Shown one piece after another: positions 16,086 through 24,327 of a stretch of DNA of 64,000 nt. The DNA is taken from contig NC_014532.2 of assembly GCF_000196875.2 (NCBI RefSeq), positions 744,001 to 808,000 of the forward strand. The letters run 5' to 3'. Position 1 is the stretch's first letter. Each line of letters begins with the position of its first letter. The position numbers were made by a program, and so were the translations under genes. The DNA comes from Halomonas elongata DSM 2581 (GTDB lineage: Bacteria > Pseudomonadota > Gammaproteobacteria > Pseudomonadales > Halomonadaceae). The notes under the pieces were generated by a model. The model was not told the origin of the DNA and did no database searches. It saw nothing but the letters and a program-made list of their open reading frames with translations.

Positions 16086-16788
16086 CTTTTCACTCCCATG
16101 CACGACATCGCGTGAAAACGGCAGGCCATTTACCGGCTAGCATACGCGAAAGCATGGCACGACGTGTCCTGTTGGTAATGTTTGTTCATATCATGAGGAT
16201 GCCTCGGGTATCTCCGTGTTTATTGGCATTCATGCATGTCGGCTTTGGACGATTTAGCGAGACGAAAATCCCGTGATGCTTCTTTGTATGCGTCACTATC
16301 CTGGAAATTCAGGTGGTTGCCGGGGAAAGGATTTTTGGCTTTCTGGTGCTTTTATGCATGTCGATGTTAGGTGCTTGGAGGTGGTTGGAGGTGGGCTATC
16401 GTGAGTGGTGGCGGGAAAAGTCAGGTGACTTATGAATGTTAAAAATTGTTAATTATGTTAACTATTGGTTACTTTTGTGATGGAATTGACATGCGAACCG
16501 TCTCTCCGTGCTTTGACGGGTCGCGTAAGGGAAATGCTGAATAAATAGCCGAGCATAGTGAAGTGCAAGGCGCCAAGGGCACAGAAGGCGATACATGACA
16601 TGAGGTTGGACGAGCTTTCGAGCACCGAAGCTATTTGCATGCGCAGGCATTCATTTAGTGTTTCCTGTGTTCCGGGAGCCATGAGTACAGCAGAGAAAAT
16701 ATGCCAGGAGATCAGGCCTGGTGCCCATATATCGGAATGAAGCCTCCAGCGCCTATCGAGGAAGAACCCTGAAAGGTCGGGGGTGTTA
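16086..16788. other. long A+T-rich divergent intergenic region
   Basis: About 700 bp separate the LysM-FecR gene from the autotransporter gene. No frame here has coding character. Base composition is clearly more A+T-rich than the genes, peaking at 16437-16475 with repeated GTTAA/TTAACTA strings, a pattern favoured by nucleoid silencers such as H-NS or MvaT. A TTGACA hexamer at 16486-16491 lacks a convincing -10 partner. The length and composition suggest multi-factor control of the surface protein gene. Confidence 0.45.
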
Positions 16789-18228
16789 ATGATCAACATG
16801 TTTCACCTGATCTGGAACGGTTCCCGTGGTTGTCTGGAGGGATGCAGCATGACTCGTTGCACGGGCAGATTCATGATTTCTCGAGGTATTGCTGGCGGCA
16901 TGCTGCTGGGTGTTGCGTTCATCATGGGACTGGGGGCGAGTGGCGATGTCCAGGCCCGGAAGTTTGCCTCGGATGGCAGTACCTGTGTCTCGAGTACCGG
17001 CGATACGGCCGTCGGCCGGACTGTCACTCCTCTGACCGATAGTGATCCCATGGATGGGTCCGGGACCTATTCCACAGTGGCTGGCTGCAATGCCGATGGT
17101 AATGGCCAACTCGCGGCGACGGTGTATGGCACGTTTTCCGAGGTGACGGGAAGAGGGGGAAGTGCCTTCGGCTTCTTGAGCGAGACCGGAAAATGGGCGT
17201 CCGCACTGGGGCTCGAAGCCGTCGCCACGGGAACCGGCGGCTCGGCCATGGGGTTCGGGAGTCGTGCGACCGCCCTCAATTCCGTTGCAATCGGTGGCGC
17301 AGCGGGGGATGGCGCCAACCCTCTGGCCGTGGAGAATTCCACCACGGCGTCCGGTCAGCACGCCATTGCCATTGGTGCGAATGACGTACGCGGGGCCCAG
17401 GCTACGGGAACGTCCGCTATCGCAATAGGCGGAGAAGCCACGGCGAGTGCAGTGTCGACGATCGCCATGGGAAGTGGCGCGACGTCCACGGCGGATGGCG
17501 CGATGGCCCTGGGAGACGGCGCCTCGGCCAAGGACACGGGCAGTGTGGCAACTGGTCACGGAGCCCGGGCCGAGACTGCTGGCGGGGTGGCTCTTGGAGC
17601 GGGCTCGCAGGCAACTCGCGAGGGGATGAACGGCGCCGAGGAAGCTTTTTCCAGCGAAGTCGTGGCGTCGACACAGGGTGCGGTCTCAGTGGGCCGTGAC
17701 GGCGGCGAGCGTCAGGTCACTCATGTGGCGGGGGGAACCGAAGATACGGATGCGGTCAACGTTCGCCAGTTGGAGTCGGTGCAGGCCGGTGCGGTGAACT
17801 ATGACCGACATGATGATGGCAGCGTGGACTACCGTGCGGTGACCCTGGGCCATGGAGGCAGGCCGACTCAGTTCCACAACGTGGCACCAGGTGAAGCGTC
17901 GACCGATGCGGTCAACGTCGGGCAGCTGGAGGAGCTGAATGGGCGGTTCAGTCGGCAGATCAGTGGGCTGGGCAGTCGTATCGACAACGTCGAGGACAAC
18001 GCCAATGCGGGTACCGCCAGCGCCATTGCCGCAGCCTCCGTACCCCAGGCCTACCTGCCTGGCAAGAGCATGGTGGCTGCCGGTGCGGGAACCTACAGTG
18101 GCGAGTCGGCTGTCTCCGTGGGAGTGTCCCGACTCTCCGACAATGGCCGCTGGGCGGTGAAGCTCAATGCCACGGGGGATTCTCAAGGCAACTTCGGTAC
18201 CGGCATCGGGGCAGGCTTCCATTGGTGA
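16789..18228 (+). CDS. short YadA-type trimeric autotransporter adhesin
   Basis: The 479-residue protein has the layout of a trimeric autotransporter. An N-terminal export signal is followed by a YadA-like head of left-handed beta-roll repeats (about residues 140-285, recurrent SAIAIGGEATA, SVAIGG and GALALG-like 14-residue units). Two neck/stalk motifs (TDAVNVRQLE and TDAVNVGQLE, about residues 325 and 375) lead to a C-terminal YadA anchor of about 70 residues ending in GAGFHW. The N-terminus reads MFHLIWNGSRG, like a shortened ESPR extension. GTG at 16783 and ATG at 16798 are alternative starts; 16789 has GGGGG 5 bases upstream. It is likely an adhesion or biofilm factor and may be the output of the neighbouring two-component system. 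Confidence 0.9.
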   Translation: MINMFHLIWNGSRGCLEGCSMTRCTGRFMISRGIAGGMLLGVAFIMGLGASGDVQARKFASDGSTCVSSTGDTAVGRTVTPLTDSDPMDGSGTYSTVAGCNADGNGQLAATVYGTFSEVTGRGGSAFGFLSETGKWASALGLEAVATGTGGSAMGFGSRATALNSVAIGGAAGDGANPLAVENSTTASGQHAIAIGANDVRGAQATGTSAIAIGGEATASAVSTIAMGSGATSTADGAMALGDGASAKDTGSVATGHGARAETAGGVALGAGSQATREGMNGAEEAFSSEVVASTQGAVSVGRDGGERQVTHVAGGTEDTDAVNVRQLESVQAGAVNYDRHDDGSVDYRAVTLGHGGRPTQFHNVAPGEASTDAVNVGQLEELNGRFSRQISGLGSRIDNVEDNANAGTASAIAAASVPQAYLPGKSMVAAGAGTYSGESAVSVGVSRLSDNGRWAVKLNATGDSQGNFGTGIGAGFHW

Positions 18229-18791
18229 TCAAAAAGGTCGCGGTCATGCGAGATAGCCCTTGTTAGGCATGCGGTGTGGAGTCGGCTTCTCTGGATCTTG
18301 ACAGCGACTCAATCGAAGGTGCCTGGTGAAATGCCATCGCAGGATTCAGGCCGATTTTCCAGGATCGGGTACATGGCATGCTGGGACGATTACCCTGTGG
18401 GGCTAAAGCCATGCTCGATCGAGACTTGGCCTTCATATGACAATAGTGAGGATGCAATGCCCGGGGACTGGCTCACTGCTGGTAATCGATTCGCCCTGAT
18501 ACCGATTGATATAGCGTTTTTATAGTGACCTGGAATGTCGAAGGATAAGGGGTTGTTGGTTATGAGCATAAGGGGCTGACATATACTCGTCATATCGGAT
18601 CGAATCCGTGGTGGGATACAAGGGGGCTCATGAAGGGGGTTGGTCGTCGATGAAGATGAGGGTGTTAAAGGGGATAATTGGTCCTTTGTAGCAAGCTAAG
18701 ACACATTCTTTCATAAAATATTTCTTAATACATCACGAGGTGTCGCTTACCATTAGAAGTGTCATGGATTCTTCCATGGCTCCCTGCTTTT

Positions 18792-18817
18792 GCCTGGCTT
18801 TTTGCCAGGCTTTTTTA
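18792..18817 (+). terminator. rho-independent terminator upstream of the response regulator
   Basis: GCCTGGC (18792-18798) pairs with GCCAGGC (18804-18810) across a five-base loop and is followed by six T residues. It lies 564 bp after the autotransporter stop codon and 130 bp before the response-regulator start, so the regulator is transcribed from its own promoter. Confidence 0.88.
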
Positions 18818-18848
18818 TTTTTTACGCATAATATGATGTTTTGAATCG

Positions 18849-18884
18849 CTTTGATGTGTCAAAGTGTGAATGATTGGCTATAAT
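18849..18884 (+). promoter_or_regulatory. response-regulator promoter with palindromic operator candidate
   Basis: A perfect -10 hexamer TATAAT lies at 18879-18884, 60 bp before the start codon. No good -35 is present. At that position sits a 16-bp perfect palindrome, CTTTGATGTGTCAAAG (18849-18864). A poor -35 with an overlapping palindrome is the usual layout of an activator-dependent promoter. The activator cannot be named from the sequence; the half-sites do not match CRP or FNR well. Confidence 0.5.
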
Positions 18885-18944
18885 ATATGCTCTGATCGAA
18901 AAAATTAATAGATTTAAAGTTTGCGCTGTAGGAGCTGTGTCTTG

Positions 18945-19688
18945 ATGTTTATCGCCATCCTCGAGGACGACCCAGTATGTCTCGATCAGTTGACGAGGCT
19001 ATTGCATACCGCATCGGAAAAGAGTTCACAGGAGTGGCAGGTCGACGAAGGAGAGACAGGGTGGCAGGTCGATGGATACCAGAATGCCAAGGACTTCGTG
19101 CGTGCTGTCAAACGGAAGACCTATAATCTCGTGCTTCTCGACTGGATGTTGCCGGATATGAATGGGCCGGAGATCCTGTATTGGATGGACGAATATTTCC
19201 AGTCTCCACCTCCCGTCATCATGGTGACCAACCGGGATTCCGAGCAGGATGTCGTTGAAGCATTGAAGGCGGGTGCGGAGGACTTCGTCAGCAAACCTTT
19301 CCGCTCCGAGGAGTTGATAGCGCGTGTGCTGACGACCCTGCGCCGCCATCATGTGAGTGGCAGGCATCGCAATGAATCCTTCAGTCAGGGAAACATCACC
19401 ATATCCCCGAAGGAAGAAACCATCTATATCAATGACGAGGCCGTTAAGCTGACGCATCAAGAGTACCGCCTGGCGCTACTCTTGCTGCGTAACCTGAACC
19501 ATCCATTGAGCCGTTCCTACTTGTATGAAACGGTCTGGGGGCAAGAAGAAAGCCCGATGTCTCGCACGCTGGATGTACATATCTATCGCTTGAGACGAAA
19601 GCTGGGGTTGAACGCCGAAAGTGGTTGGAAGCTGTCGTCTGTATACCGTTATGGATATCGACTTCAGAGAGTGGATGAAGGCGAATGA
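18945..19688 (+). CDS. OmpR/PhoB-family response regulator
   Basis: The 247-residue protein has a receiver domain (acidic pair Asp8-Asp9, phospho-acceptor Asp66 in LVLLDWMLPDMNGPEIL, and Lys in FVSKPF near 118) and a C-terminal winged helix (about 150-243, ending in DVHIYRLRRKL...YRYGYRL). The receiver carries about 13 extra residues (QEWQVDEGETGWQ) between its first helix and second strand, so the phospho-acceptor lies later than the usual position near 52. The start at 18945 has AGGAG 10 bases upstream. No kinase gene is adjacent; the CHASE2 kinase is the only candidate in the window. The autotransporter next to it is a plausible target. Confidence 0.92.
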   Translation: MFIAILEDDPVCLDQLTRLLHTASEKSSQEWQVDEGETGWQVDGYQNAKDFVRAVKRKTYNLVLLDWMLPDMNGPEILYWMDEYFQSPPPVIMVTNRDSEQDVVEALKAGAEDFVSKPFRSEELIARVLTTLRRHHVSGRHRNESFSQGNITISPKEETIYINDEAVKLTHQEYRLALLLLRNLNHPLSRSYLYETVWGQEESPMSRTLDVHIYRLRRKLGLNAESGWKLSSVYRYGYRLQRVDEGE

Positions 19689-19918
19689 CCCAGGCGTAAT
19701 TCGGGCTTGGCTTTCTGCATGTTGCCATTACCGGTCAGGTAGCGTTCAGCGCTCCGGAAGAAGCCTTGACTGCGCTCGGCATACCATGGCATATGGGCCT
19801 TCCTGGCGACAGGGTTCTTCGATGCGTGATTGACTCCTTGCTTGCCTCTTCAGGGGGATTGCAAGAGACGCCATTGTGGCTTTCCCTTGTATATGGATCT
19901 CTTGCCAAGGAGTTAGCC

Positions 19919-20980
19919 ATGTCATCCGCCGATGCCTTCTTGCAGCGACTCGGTCTCCGTTACCCCATCATTCAGGCTCCCATGGCGGGTGTATCCACGC
20001 CGGAGATGGCGGCGGCTGTCACCCAAGCCGGCGGCTTGGGCTCACTGGGGCTGGGAGCACTCAGTGTGGAGCGGGCGAGGGAGCAGATCCATGCCGCTCG
20101 CGAGCTGACGACGGAGCCCATCAACGTCAATCTGTTCTGCCATTGCTCCGCGGGGCGGGATTCAGGACGTGAGTTGTCCTGGCTCGGCCATCTGGCACCG
20201 TATTTTGCCGAGTTCGACGCTCGTCCGCCGGACGAACTGCGCGAGATCTATCGCAGCTTTGTCGGGCATGACGAGATGCTCGAGATGTTGTGCATGGAAC
20301 AGCCGGCGGTGGTCAGCTTTCATTTCGGGCTACCTGGCCGCGAGGTGGTGCAGCGCTTGAGAGAGGCCGGGTGCATGACCCTGGCCTGCGTGACGTCCCT
20401 TGAAGAAGCCGAACGGGCCGAGAGCGAGGGGGTCGATGCGCTTGTGGCCCAGGGCATCGAAGCAGGCGGGCATCGCGGGGTCTTCAACGCCGAGCGGGAT
20501 GATGGCATTGGCACCCTGGCGCTGGTGAGGCTGCTGGTGGCGCGAACCCGGCTACCGGTGGTCGCCGCGGGCGGCATCATGGACGGGGCCGGCATCAATG
20601 CTGCCTTGCAGCTGGGAGCCGCGGCGGCACAACTGGGCACGGCCTTTGTGCTGTGCCCGGAGTCCGCCGCCGATGCGGCCTATCGCGAGCGACTCAAGGG
20701 GGAGGGGGCGCATCATACGCGCATTACCGCGGCCATTTCCGGTCGCCCTGCGCGTGGGCTCGTCAATCGTTTTCACGAGATCGCCGATGATACCGCATTG
20801 CCCGATTATCCCGTGGCCTATGATGCTGCCAAGGCCCTGCATGCAGCGGCCCGTGCCACCGGCAATCACGATTTTGCGCCGCACTGGGCAGGCCAGGGGG
20901 CTCCCTTGGCTCGGGAGTTGCCCGCCGCTTCCCTGGTAGGAAAATTGGCAGAAGAAATGCAGGAAGCTCAGAGGCATTAG
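19919..20980 (+). CDS. nitronate monooxygenase-family FMN protein
   Basis: The 353-residue TIM-barrel protein matches the 2-nitropropane dioxygenase/nitronate monooxygenase family: [30 protein letters not shown] at the start, [12 protein letters not shown] (with the conserved His, about residues 180-191), [10 protein letters not shown] and [16 protein letters not shown] for FMN phosphate binding. Such enzymes oxidise alkyl nitronates such as propionate-3-nitronate; related proteins are enoyl reductases, so the substrate is not certain. The start at 19919 has AAGGAG 7 bases upstream; the frame continues open to 19766 without family similarity. It is transcribed towards the hsp20 gene. Confidence 0.88.
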   Translation: MSSADAFLQRLGLRYPIIQAPMAGVSTPEMAAAVTQAGGLGSLGLGALSVERAREQIHAARELTTEPINVNLFCHCSAGRDSGRELSWLGHLAPYFAEFDARPPDELREIYRSFVGHDEMLEMLCMEQPAVVSFHFGLPGREVVQRLREAGCMTLACVTSLEEAERAESEGVDALVAQGIEAGGHRGVFNAERDDGIGTLALVRLLVARTRLPVVAAGGIMDGAGINAALQLGAAAAQLGTAFVLCPESAADAAYRERLKGEGAHHTRITAAISGRPARGLVNRFHEIADDTALPDYPVAYDAAKALHAAARATGNHDFAPHWAGQGAPLARELPAASLVGKLAEEMQEAQRH

Positions 20981-21162
20981 ATGCGATGAGAAAGAAAGGG
21001 AAGAGTGATATATAAAAGGGTAGTTTCATAAAAGTTCATGAGAACTGCGTGGAAAGTGCTAGGCGTTATGCGGGGTTTTCGCTAGAGTTGTCAGTGCGAT
21101 ATCCACAATAGTGCGAGATCGTGCCTTGCCAGGGACGGCATCCTGGATCATGAAGATCGAGG

Positions 21163-21190
21163 AAAAATAGGCCCCGTCTTTACGGGGCCT
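21163..21190 (-). terminator. rho-independent terminator of hsp20
   Basis: On the minus strand AGGCCCCGT pairs with ACGGGGCCT across a short AAAG loop and is followed by ATTTTT. It lies 66 bp beyond the hsp20 stop codon. Confidence 0.9.
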
Positions 21191-21255
21191 GATTAAAGGG
21201 AAGTGATGTAGAGCGTTGTAGCGGTAGGCCTTGTCACGGACGACATGGCCGATCG

Positions 21256-21741
21256 TCAGGCAGTGCTTTCATTTCTTGACTCAATCTGCTGGAATTGAGA
21301 CTTCCCTGAGCCAAGACTGTTGATCTCGATTTCGCGCGGCTTCGCTTCTTCGGGAATTTCGCGCAAGAGATCGATCACCAGCAAGCCGTTTTCCAGGTTG
21401 GCTCCCTGAACTTCAATGTGATCCTCAAGCCTGTAGGTCAGCTTGAAGGAATCGCGGCCGATGCCATGGTGCATGTAGGTGATGTTCTGGTCGTTCTTGT
21501 CATCGGCCTTGGTGCCAGTCACTGTCAGGACGCCGTTTTCCAGCTTGATGCTGAGATCCTCTTCGGAAAATCCCGCGACTGCCAAGACTATTCTATATTG
21601 GTTCTCTCCGTGCTTCTCAATGTTGTACGGAGGGAAAGTTGATGCCGAACTTCCCTCGAGGGCTCGATCAAAGAGATCGCTGAACCTGTCAAAGCCGATG
21701 GAATGACGGAAGAGCGGTTCGAGTGAAAGTGCAGTGCTCAT
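21256..21741 (-). CDS. small heat-shock protein, Hsp20/IbpA family
   Basis: The 161-residue protein contains an alpha-crystallin domain (about residues 35-130) with FPPYNIEKHGENQYRIVLAVAGFSEEDLSIKLENGVLTVTG and the ENGLLVIDL strand typical of IbpA-type chaperones. It should hold unfolding proteins for refolding by DnaK and ClpB. The start at 21741 has GGGAGGAC about 8 bases upstream, although the frame is open to 21834. A candidate sigma-32-like promoter lies 100-127 bp upstream. The C-terminal IxI-type anchor is REIEIN. The gene sits just outside the left boundary of the integrative element. Confidence 0.92.
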   Translation of the reverse strand: MSTALSLEPLFRHSIGFDRFSDLFDRALEGSSASTFPPYNIEKHGENQYRIVLAVAGFSEEDLSIKLENGVLTVTGTKADDKNDQNITYMHHGIGRDSFKLTYRLEDHIEVQGANLENGLLVIDLLREIPEEAKPREIEINSLGSGKSQFQQIESRNESTA

Positions 21742-21840
21742 CGATATGTCCTCCCTACTGTTTAGCGAAGTCATACCTACTGCCTTTTGGCCCACCTGTC
21801 TGGCTACCGCTCTGGAAGGTGGGCTGTCTGACATGAACAG

Positions 21841-21868
21841 AAATTAGGACGACAACGGAGATTTCAAT
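21841..21868 (-). promoter_or_regulatory. candidate heat-shock (sigma-32-like) promoter of hsp20
   Basis: On the minus strand ATTGAAA is followed after 13 bp by CCTAATTT. The consensus for sigma-32 promoters is roughly CTTGAAA, 13-15 bp, CCCCATNT, so the upstream element fits well and the downstream one matches four of six core positions. The location, 100 bp before the hsp20 start codon, is suitable. Confidence 0.35.
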
Positions 21869-21983
21869 CCTTCAACTTATAACGATTTTTCATGTTTTAT
21901 GGCGGCTGGATATAATGCTGTCGGTTGATGCTCTCACTGTACCGATTGGCAGGTGGCTTCGTTATCGAGCTGCACCCAAACGC

Positions 21984-22021
21984 AAAACGGCCACTGCGAT
22001 GTTTCGCTGAGTGGCCGTTTT
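21984..22021 (-). terminator. displaced terminator of tRNA-Thr (left copy)
   Basis: A 12-bp stem (AAAACGGCCACT with AGTGGCCGTTTT) encloses a second small GCGA/TCGC stem. A diverged copy stands at 29213-29249, downstream of the intact tRNA-Thr gene. This left copy is the original chromosomal terminator separated from its tRNA by integration of the element. Confidence 0.75.
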
Positions 22022-22033
22022 CCATGATCTTTC

Positions 22034-22078
22034 TGGTGCCGGTGAGTGGACTCGAACCACCGACCTACGCATTACGAG
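22034..22078 (-). pseudogene. tRNA-Thr 3' fragment (attL)
   Basis: This stretch reproduces the 3' half of tRNA-Thr(CGU) from about the anticodon loop to the encoded CCA, with one substitution in the variable loop. It lacks the 5' half, so it cannot be a functional tRNA. It is the chromosomal tRNA end displaced by integration. Confidence 0.88.
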
Positions 22079-22211
22079 AGCGTGATTATAGGAAATCGGC
22101 AGAAACGAGCGTCACCAATAGGACATCTAGATACTCAATTAAAACAGTATCTTGATCGGGTGTTGAAGGTTTCTCGTTGTTGCCTGCTATACCCTGTTAT
22201 ATCCTTCCAGT

Positions 22212-22244
22212 GGAACCTATTTGGAACCTATTTGGAACCTATAA
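22212..22244. repeat. three tandem 11-bp repeats (GGAACCTATTT), left arm
   Basis: GGAACCTATTT occurs at 22212 and 22223, followed by GGAACCTATAA at 22234, ending 10 bp before the integrase start codon. Two further copies lie at the right end of the element (29179-29200) in the same orientation. Short direct repeats near both att sites are typical of arm-type integrase binding sites; overlap with the integrase promoter region would also allow autoregulation. Confidence 0.7.
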
Positions 22245-22254
22245 AGGATAGGGC

Positions 22255-23610
22255 ATGGCCAAGCAGACCGAAAAACTCACGACCCGGGTGCTCGAGCGGC
22301 TGGCCCGTGAGCTGCCCGAAGGTGACGAGGTGTGGGACAGCGACCAAGCCGGCTACCACGTCCGCGCCGGCAAGCGTGGCCTATCGCTGCGAGTGTCCTA
22401 CTACAACTTGGCCGGCAAGCGCCGCGTGCTGACCCTTGGCCGCTATGGAGTCGGTAACATGACGGCCGCTAAGGCCCGCAAGGATGCTGGAGAAGTGCTG
22501 GGCATTGTGGCTCAGGGCGGCGATCCGCGGGCTGTGCTGGAGGAAGCCAGGGCTGAAGCCGAGCGCCAGGACCAGCAGACCCTACGCGCTTACCTGGATG
22601 GTCCCTACACTGCTTACCAGAATCGCCTGAAGGATGGGGCGGCCACTCTACGCCGGATCAAGCAAGACTTTCCCGGCTGGTTAGACAAGCCGATGGGCAG
22701 CCTGACCCGTGCCGATGTGGAGCGCTGGCAGGCCGATCAGGAAGCGGTGGACAAGCCCCGCGCCTTTGGCACCCTGAAGCGCAACTACGATGCCCTGTGC
22801 GGGCTGTTGGCCCACGCTGCCGAGCGCAAGGTGATACCGGCCCACCCGCTGAAAGGCGTGAAGTTGCAGAAGCCGGCACTGAACGAGGAGGAACTCGCCG
22901 AGCAGGGCGCCGAGCGGCGCTATTTGGAGCCCGAGGAAGTCGAGGCGCTGTTCACCGGCCTCGAGGCCTATCAAGACCAGCGGCGCCAGCAGCGCCGCAA
23001 TAGCCGTGCCCACGGCAAGCCATACCTGTCCGACCTGGACGGGGCGGCCTACGTGGATCACGTCAAGCCGTGGATCTTGACGATGTACTTCACCGGCTTT
23101 AGGCCCGGCGATCTGTTCGGCCTGCGCTGGGAGCACGTCAACCTTACCTTCGCCACGATCCGCAAGGTGATCGAGAAGACCGCCCACAAGCGCCCGGAGC
23201 CCCAGACCTTCCCGCTGTCCAGCGCGGCGGTGGACGTGCTCAAGACTTGGCACAAGCAGCAGGGCGAACCGAAGGCCGGCCTAGTGTTCCCGTCACCGAT
23301 CACCGGTAAGCGGATGAGTGCGACGGCAATGCAAAAGCCCTGGGCGGCCGTCCGTGGGCTGGGCGGGCTGCCCGAGGATCGGCAGCTCTACACCTTGCGC
23401 CACAACTTCGCGTCCCAACTGGTCATGTCAGGTACCGACCTGCTGACCGTCTCCAAGCTGATGGCCCATGCCGACATCCAGACGACCATTGCCCACTACG
23501 CCCACCTGGCTCCCGATCACAAGCGCGATGCCGTTGAGGTGTTCGCCCAGCTGGCGCCAGGGCAGGGTGGAGAGACCGCCAAGGAGGAGGCCGCATATGT
23601 CACTGCGTGA
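22255..23610 (+). CDS. int: tyrosine recombinase / integrase of the element
   Basis: The 451-residue protein has an N-terminal arm-binding-like domain (about 1-85), a core-binding SAM-like domain (about 105-200) and a catalytic domain. Catalytic residues visible in order are Arg in MYFTGFRPGDLFGLRW, Arg in LYTLRHNFAS (the usual first His of HxxR is Tyr), His in KLMAHADIQTT, and the nucleophile Tyr in IAHYAHLAPD. It should integrate and excise the element at tRNA-Thr(CGU). AAGGA lies 6 bases before the ATG. Its 3' end overlaps the next gene by 14 bp, so the two are coexpressed. Confidence 0.95.
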   Translation: MAKQTEKLTTRVLERLARELPEGDEVWDSDQAGYHVRAGKRGLSLRVSYYNLAGKRRVLTLGRYGVGNMTAAKARKDAGEVLGIVAQGGDPRAVLEEARAEAERQDQQTLRAYLDGPYTAYQNRLKDGAATLRRIKQDFPGWLDKPMGSLTRADVERWQADQEAVDKPRAFGTLKRNYDALCGLLAHAAERKVIPAHPLKGVKLQKPALNEEELAEQGAERRYLEPEEVEALFTGLEAYQDQRRQQRRNSRAHGKPYLSDLDGAAYVDHVKPWILTMYFTGFRPGDLFGLRWEHVNLTFATIRKVIEKTAHKRPEPQTFPLSSAAVDVLKTWHKQQGEPKAGLVFPSPITGKRMSATAMQKPWAAVRGLGGLPEDRQLYTLRHNFASQLVMSGTDLLTVSKLMAHADIQTTIAHYAHLAPDHKRDAVEVFAQLAPGQGGETAKEEAAYVTA

Positions 23611-24277
23611 TGATCAGCTTGAATGGCTGGAAGACGCTATTAGCCAGGTGCTGCCGCTATCAGAGAAGTACGGGATGGAGGACGACGACTGGCTCTCCTT
23701 GGTTGCTGAGCTGGCAGCGGCGAAATGGATGGCCCATAACCCACTGGGAGCGATGGGTCGCGCGCATCGTGGCCCCACCCTGCTGACTGAGGGACTGCCG
23801 AAACTAACATCGGAAGAAACTCAGGAGAGAAAGGAGGAGGCTGATACCACCGAGCACAAGGTTCATGCCGAACTGGAAAGAGCGCTGGCCAAATATTTGG
23901 ACAGGGAGCATGACGGCGCTGAGTTTAAGCGCCTCTTGAGTGACGTGGCGGAGGCAATCAGGGAGCACCATTACTACACAGGCCCAGATGATGCGGGTGG
24001 GCTCCGTCAGAGGAAGATAGGCGCCGTTGTGGAAGATGCGCTGGCATATAGCCGCGGGCCTGGAAGACCCCACGGTAATCAGGAGTTCATCGACCAGATT
24101 GTGTCGGTCTGGCGGGAGCTGATCCAAGAAGGCAAGGCAACACCGTATAAGTGCCCTCGAAGCAAGATCGTTGCGCGGTTGTCAGATATCAACCTCTCTG
24201 AGGACCAAGTGAGAAGGGTTATAAACTCTCCGGCAGGTAAAGCGGCGGTAAACACCCGCCTTATCGACCCCCTCTAG
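23597..24277 (+). CDS. element protein of unknown function
   Basis: The 226-residue soluble protein is acidic and helical, with a charged central segment (about residues 75-115, rich in Glu and Lys) that could be a coiled coil. A C-terminal part (about 155-222, FIDQIVSVWRELIQEGKATPYKCPRSKIVARLSDINLSEDQVRRVINSPAGK) looks like a helix-turn-helix or winged domain. A DNA-binding role is therefore possible but unproven. The start at 23597 has AAGGAGGAGG 6 bases upstream and overlaps the integrase end. I do not recognise the family. Confidence 0.72.
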   Translation: MSLRDDQLEWLEDAISQVLPLSEKYGMEDDDWLSLVAELAAAKWMAHNPLGAMGRAHRGPTLLTEGLPKLTSEETQERKEEADTTEHKVHAELERALAKYLDREHDGAEFKRLLSDVAEAIREHHYYTGPDDAGGLRQRKIGAVVEDALAYSRGPGRPHGNQEFIDQIVSVWRELIQEGKATPYKCPRSKIVARLSDINLSEDQVRRVINSPAGKAAVNTRLIDPL

Positions 24278-24327
24278 CGTGCGGCAACAAAGATCATCAA
24301 GGCATACCCAGCAACAAGGATGCCTCG

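Larger units (their letters stand above)
18229..18944. other. A+T-rich gap, possible small RNA, no supportable protein gene
   Basis: About 716 bp lie between the autotransporter and the response regulator. Short open frames on both strands (for example 18274-18525 on plus and 18390-18593 on minus) lack ribosome binding sites and recognisable domains. The part after 18650 is strongly A+T-rich. A small hairpin (CATGGA/TCCATG, 18763-18778) and a strong terminator (18792-18817) lie far from the upstream stop codon. They may end a long 3' untranslated region or a separate small RNA. Confidence 0.4.

Noticed and set aside
16458-16799. 113-codon minus-strand frame upstream of the autotransporter
   Set aside because: There is no ribosome binding site, the composition is unlike the genes, and no domain is seen; it spans a likely control region.
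18274-18525. Small plus-strand protein gene after the autotransporter
   Set aside because: There is no ribosome binding site or known motif, and overlapping minus-strand frames are equally open; it was kept only as unassigned intergenic sequence.
21742-21800. ROSE-type RNA thermometer in the hsp20 leader
   Set aside because: A GGGAGG site and an upstream TTCGCT string are present, but I could not draw the multi-hairpin ROSE fold with the conserved pairing; RNA folding would be needed.
21925-22155. Short plus-strand frame across the left att site
   Set aside because: It reads through the tRNA fragment and terminator hairpin. Such frames arise wherever this tRNA is present; a similar one occurs at 29240-29521.
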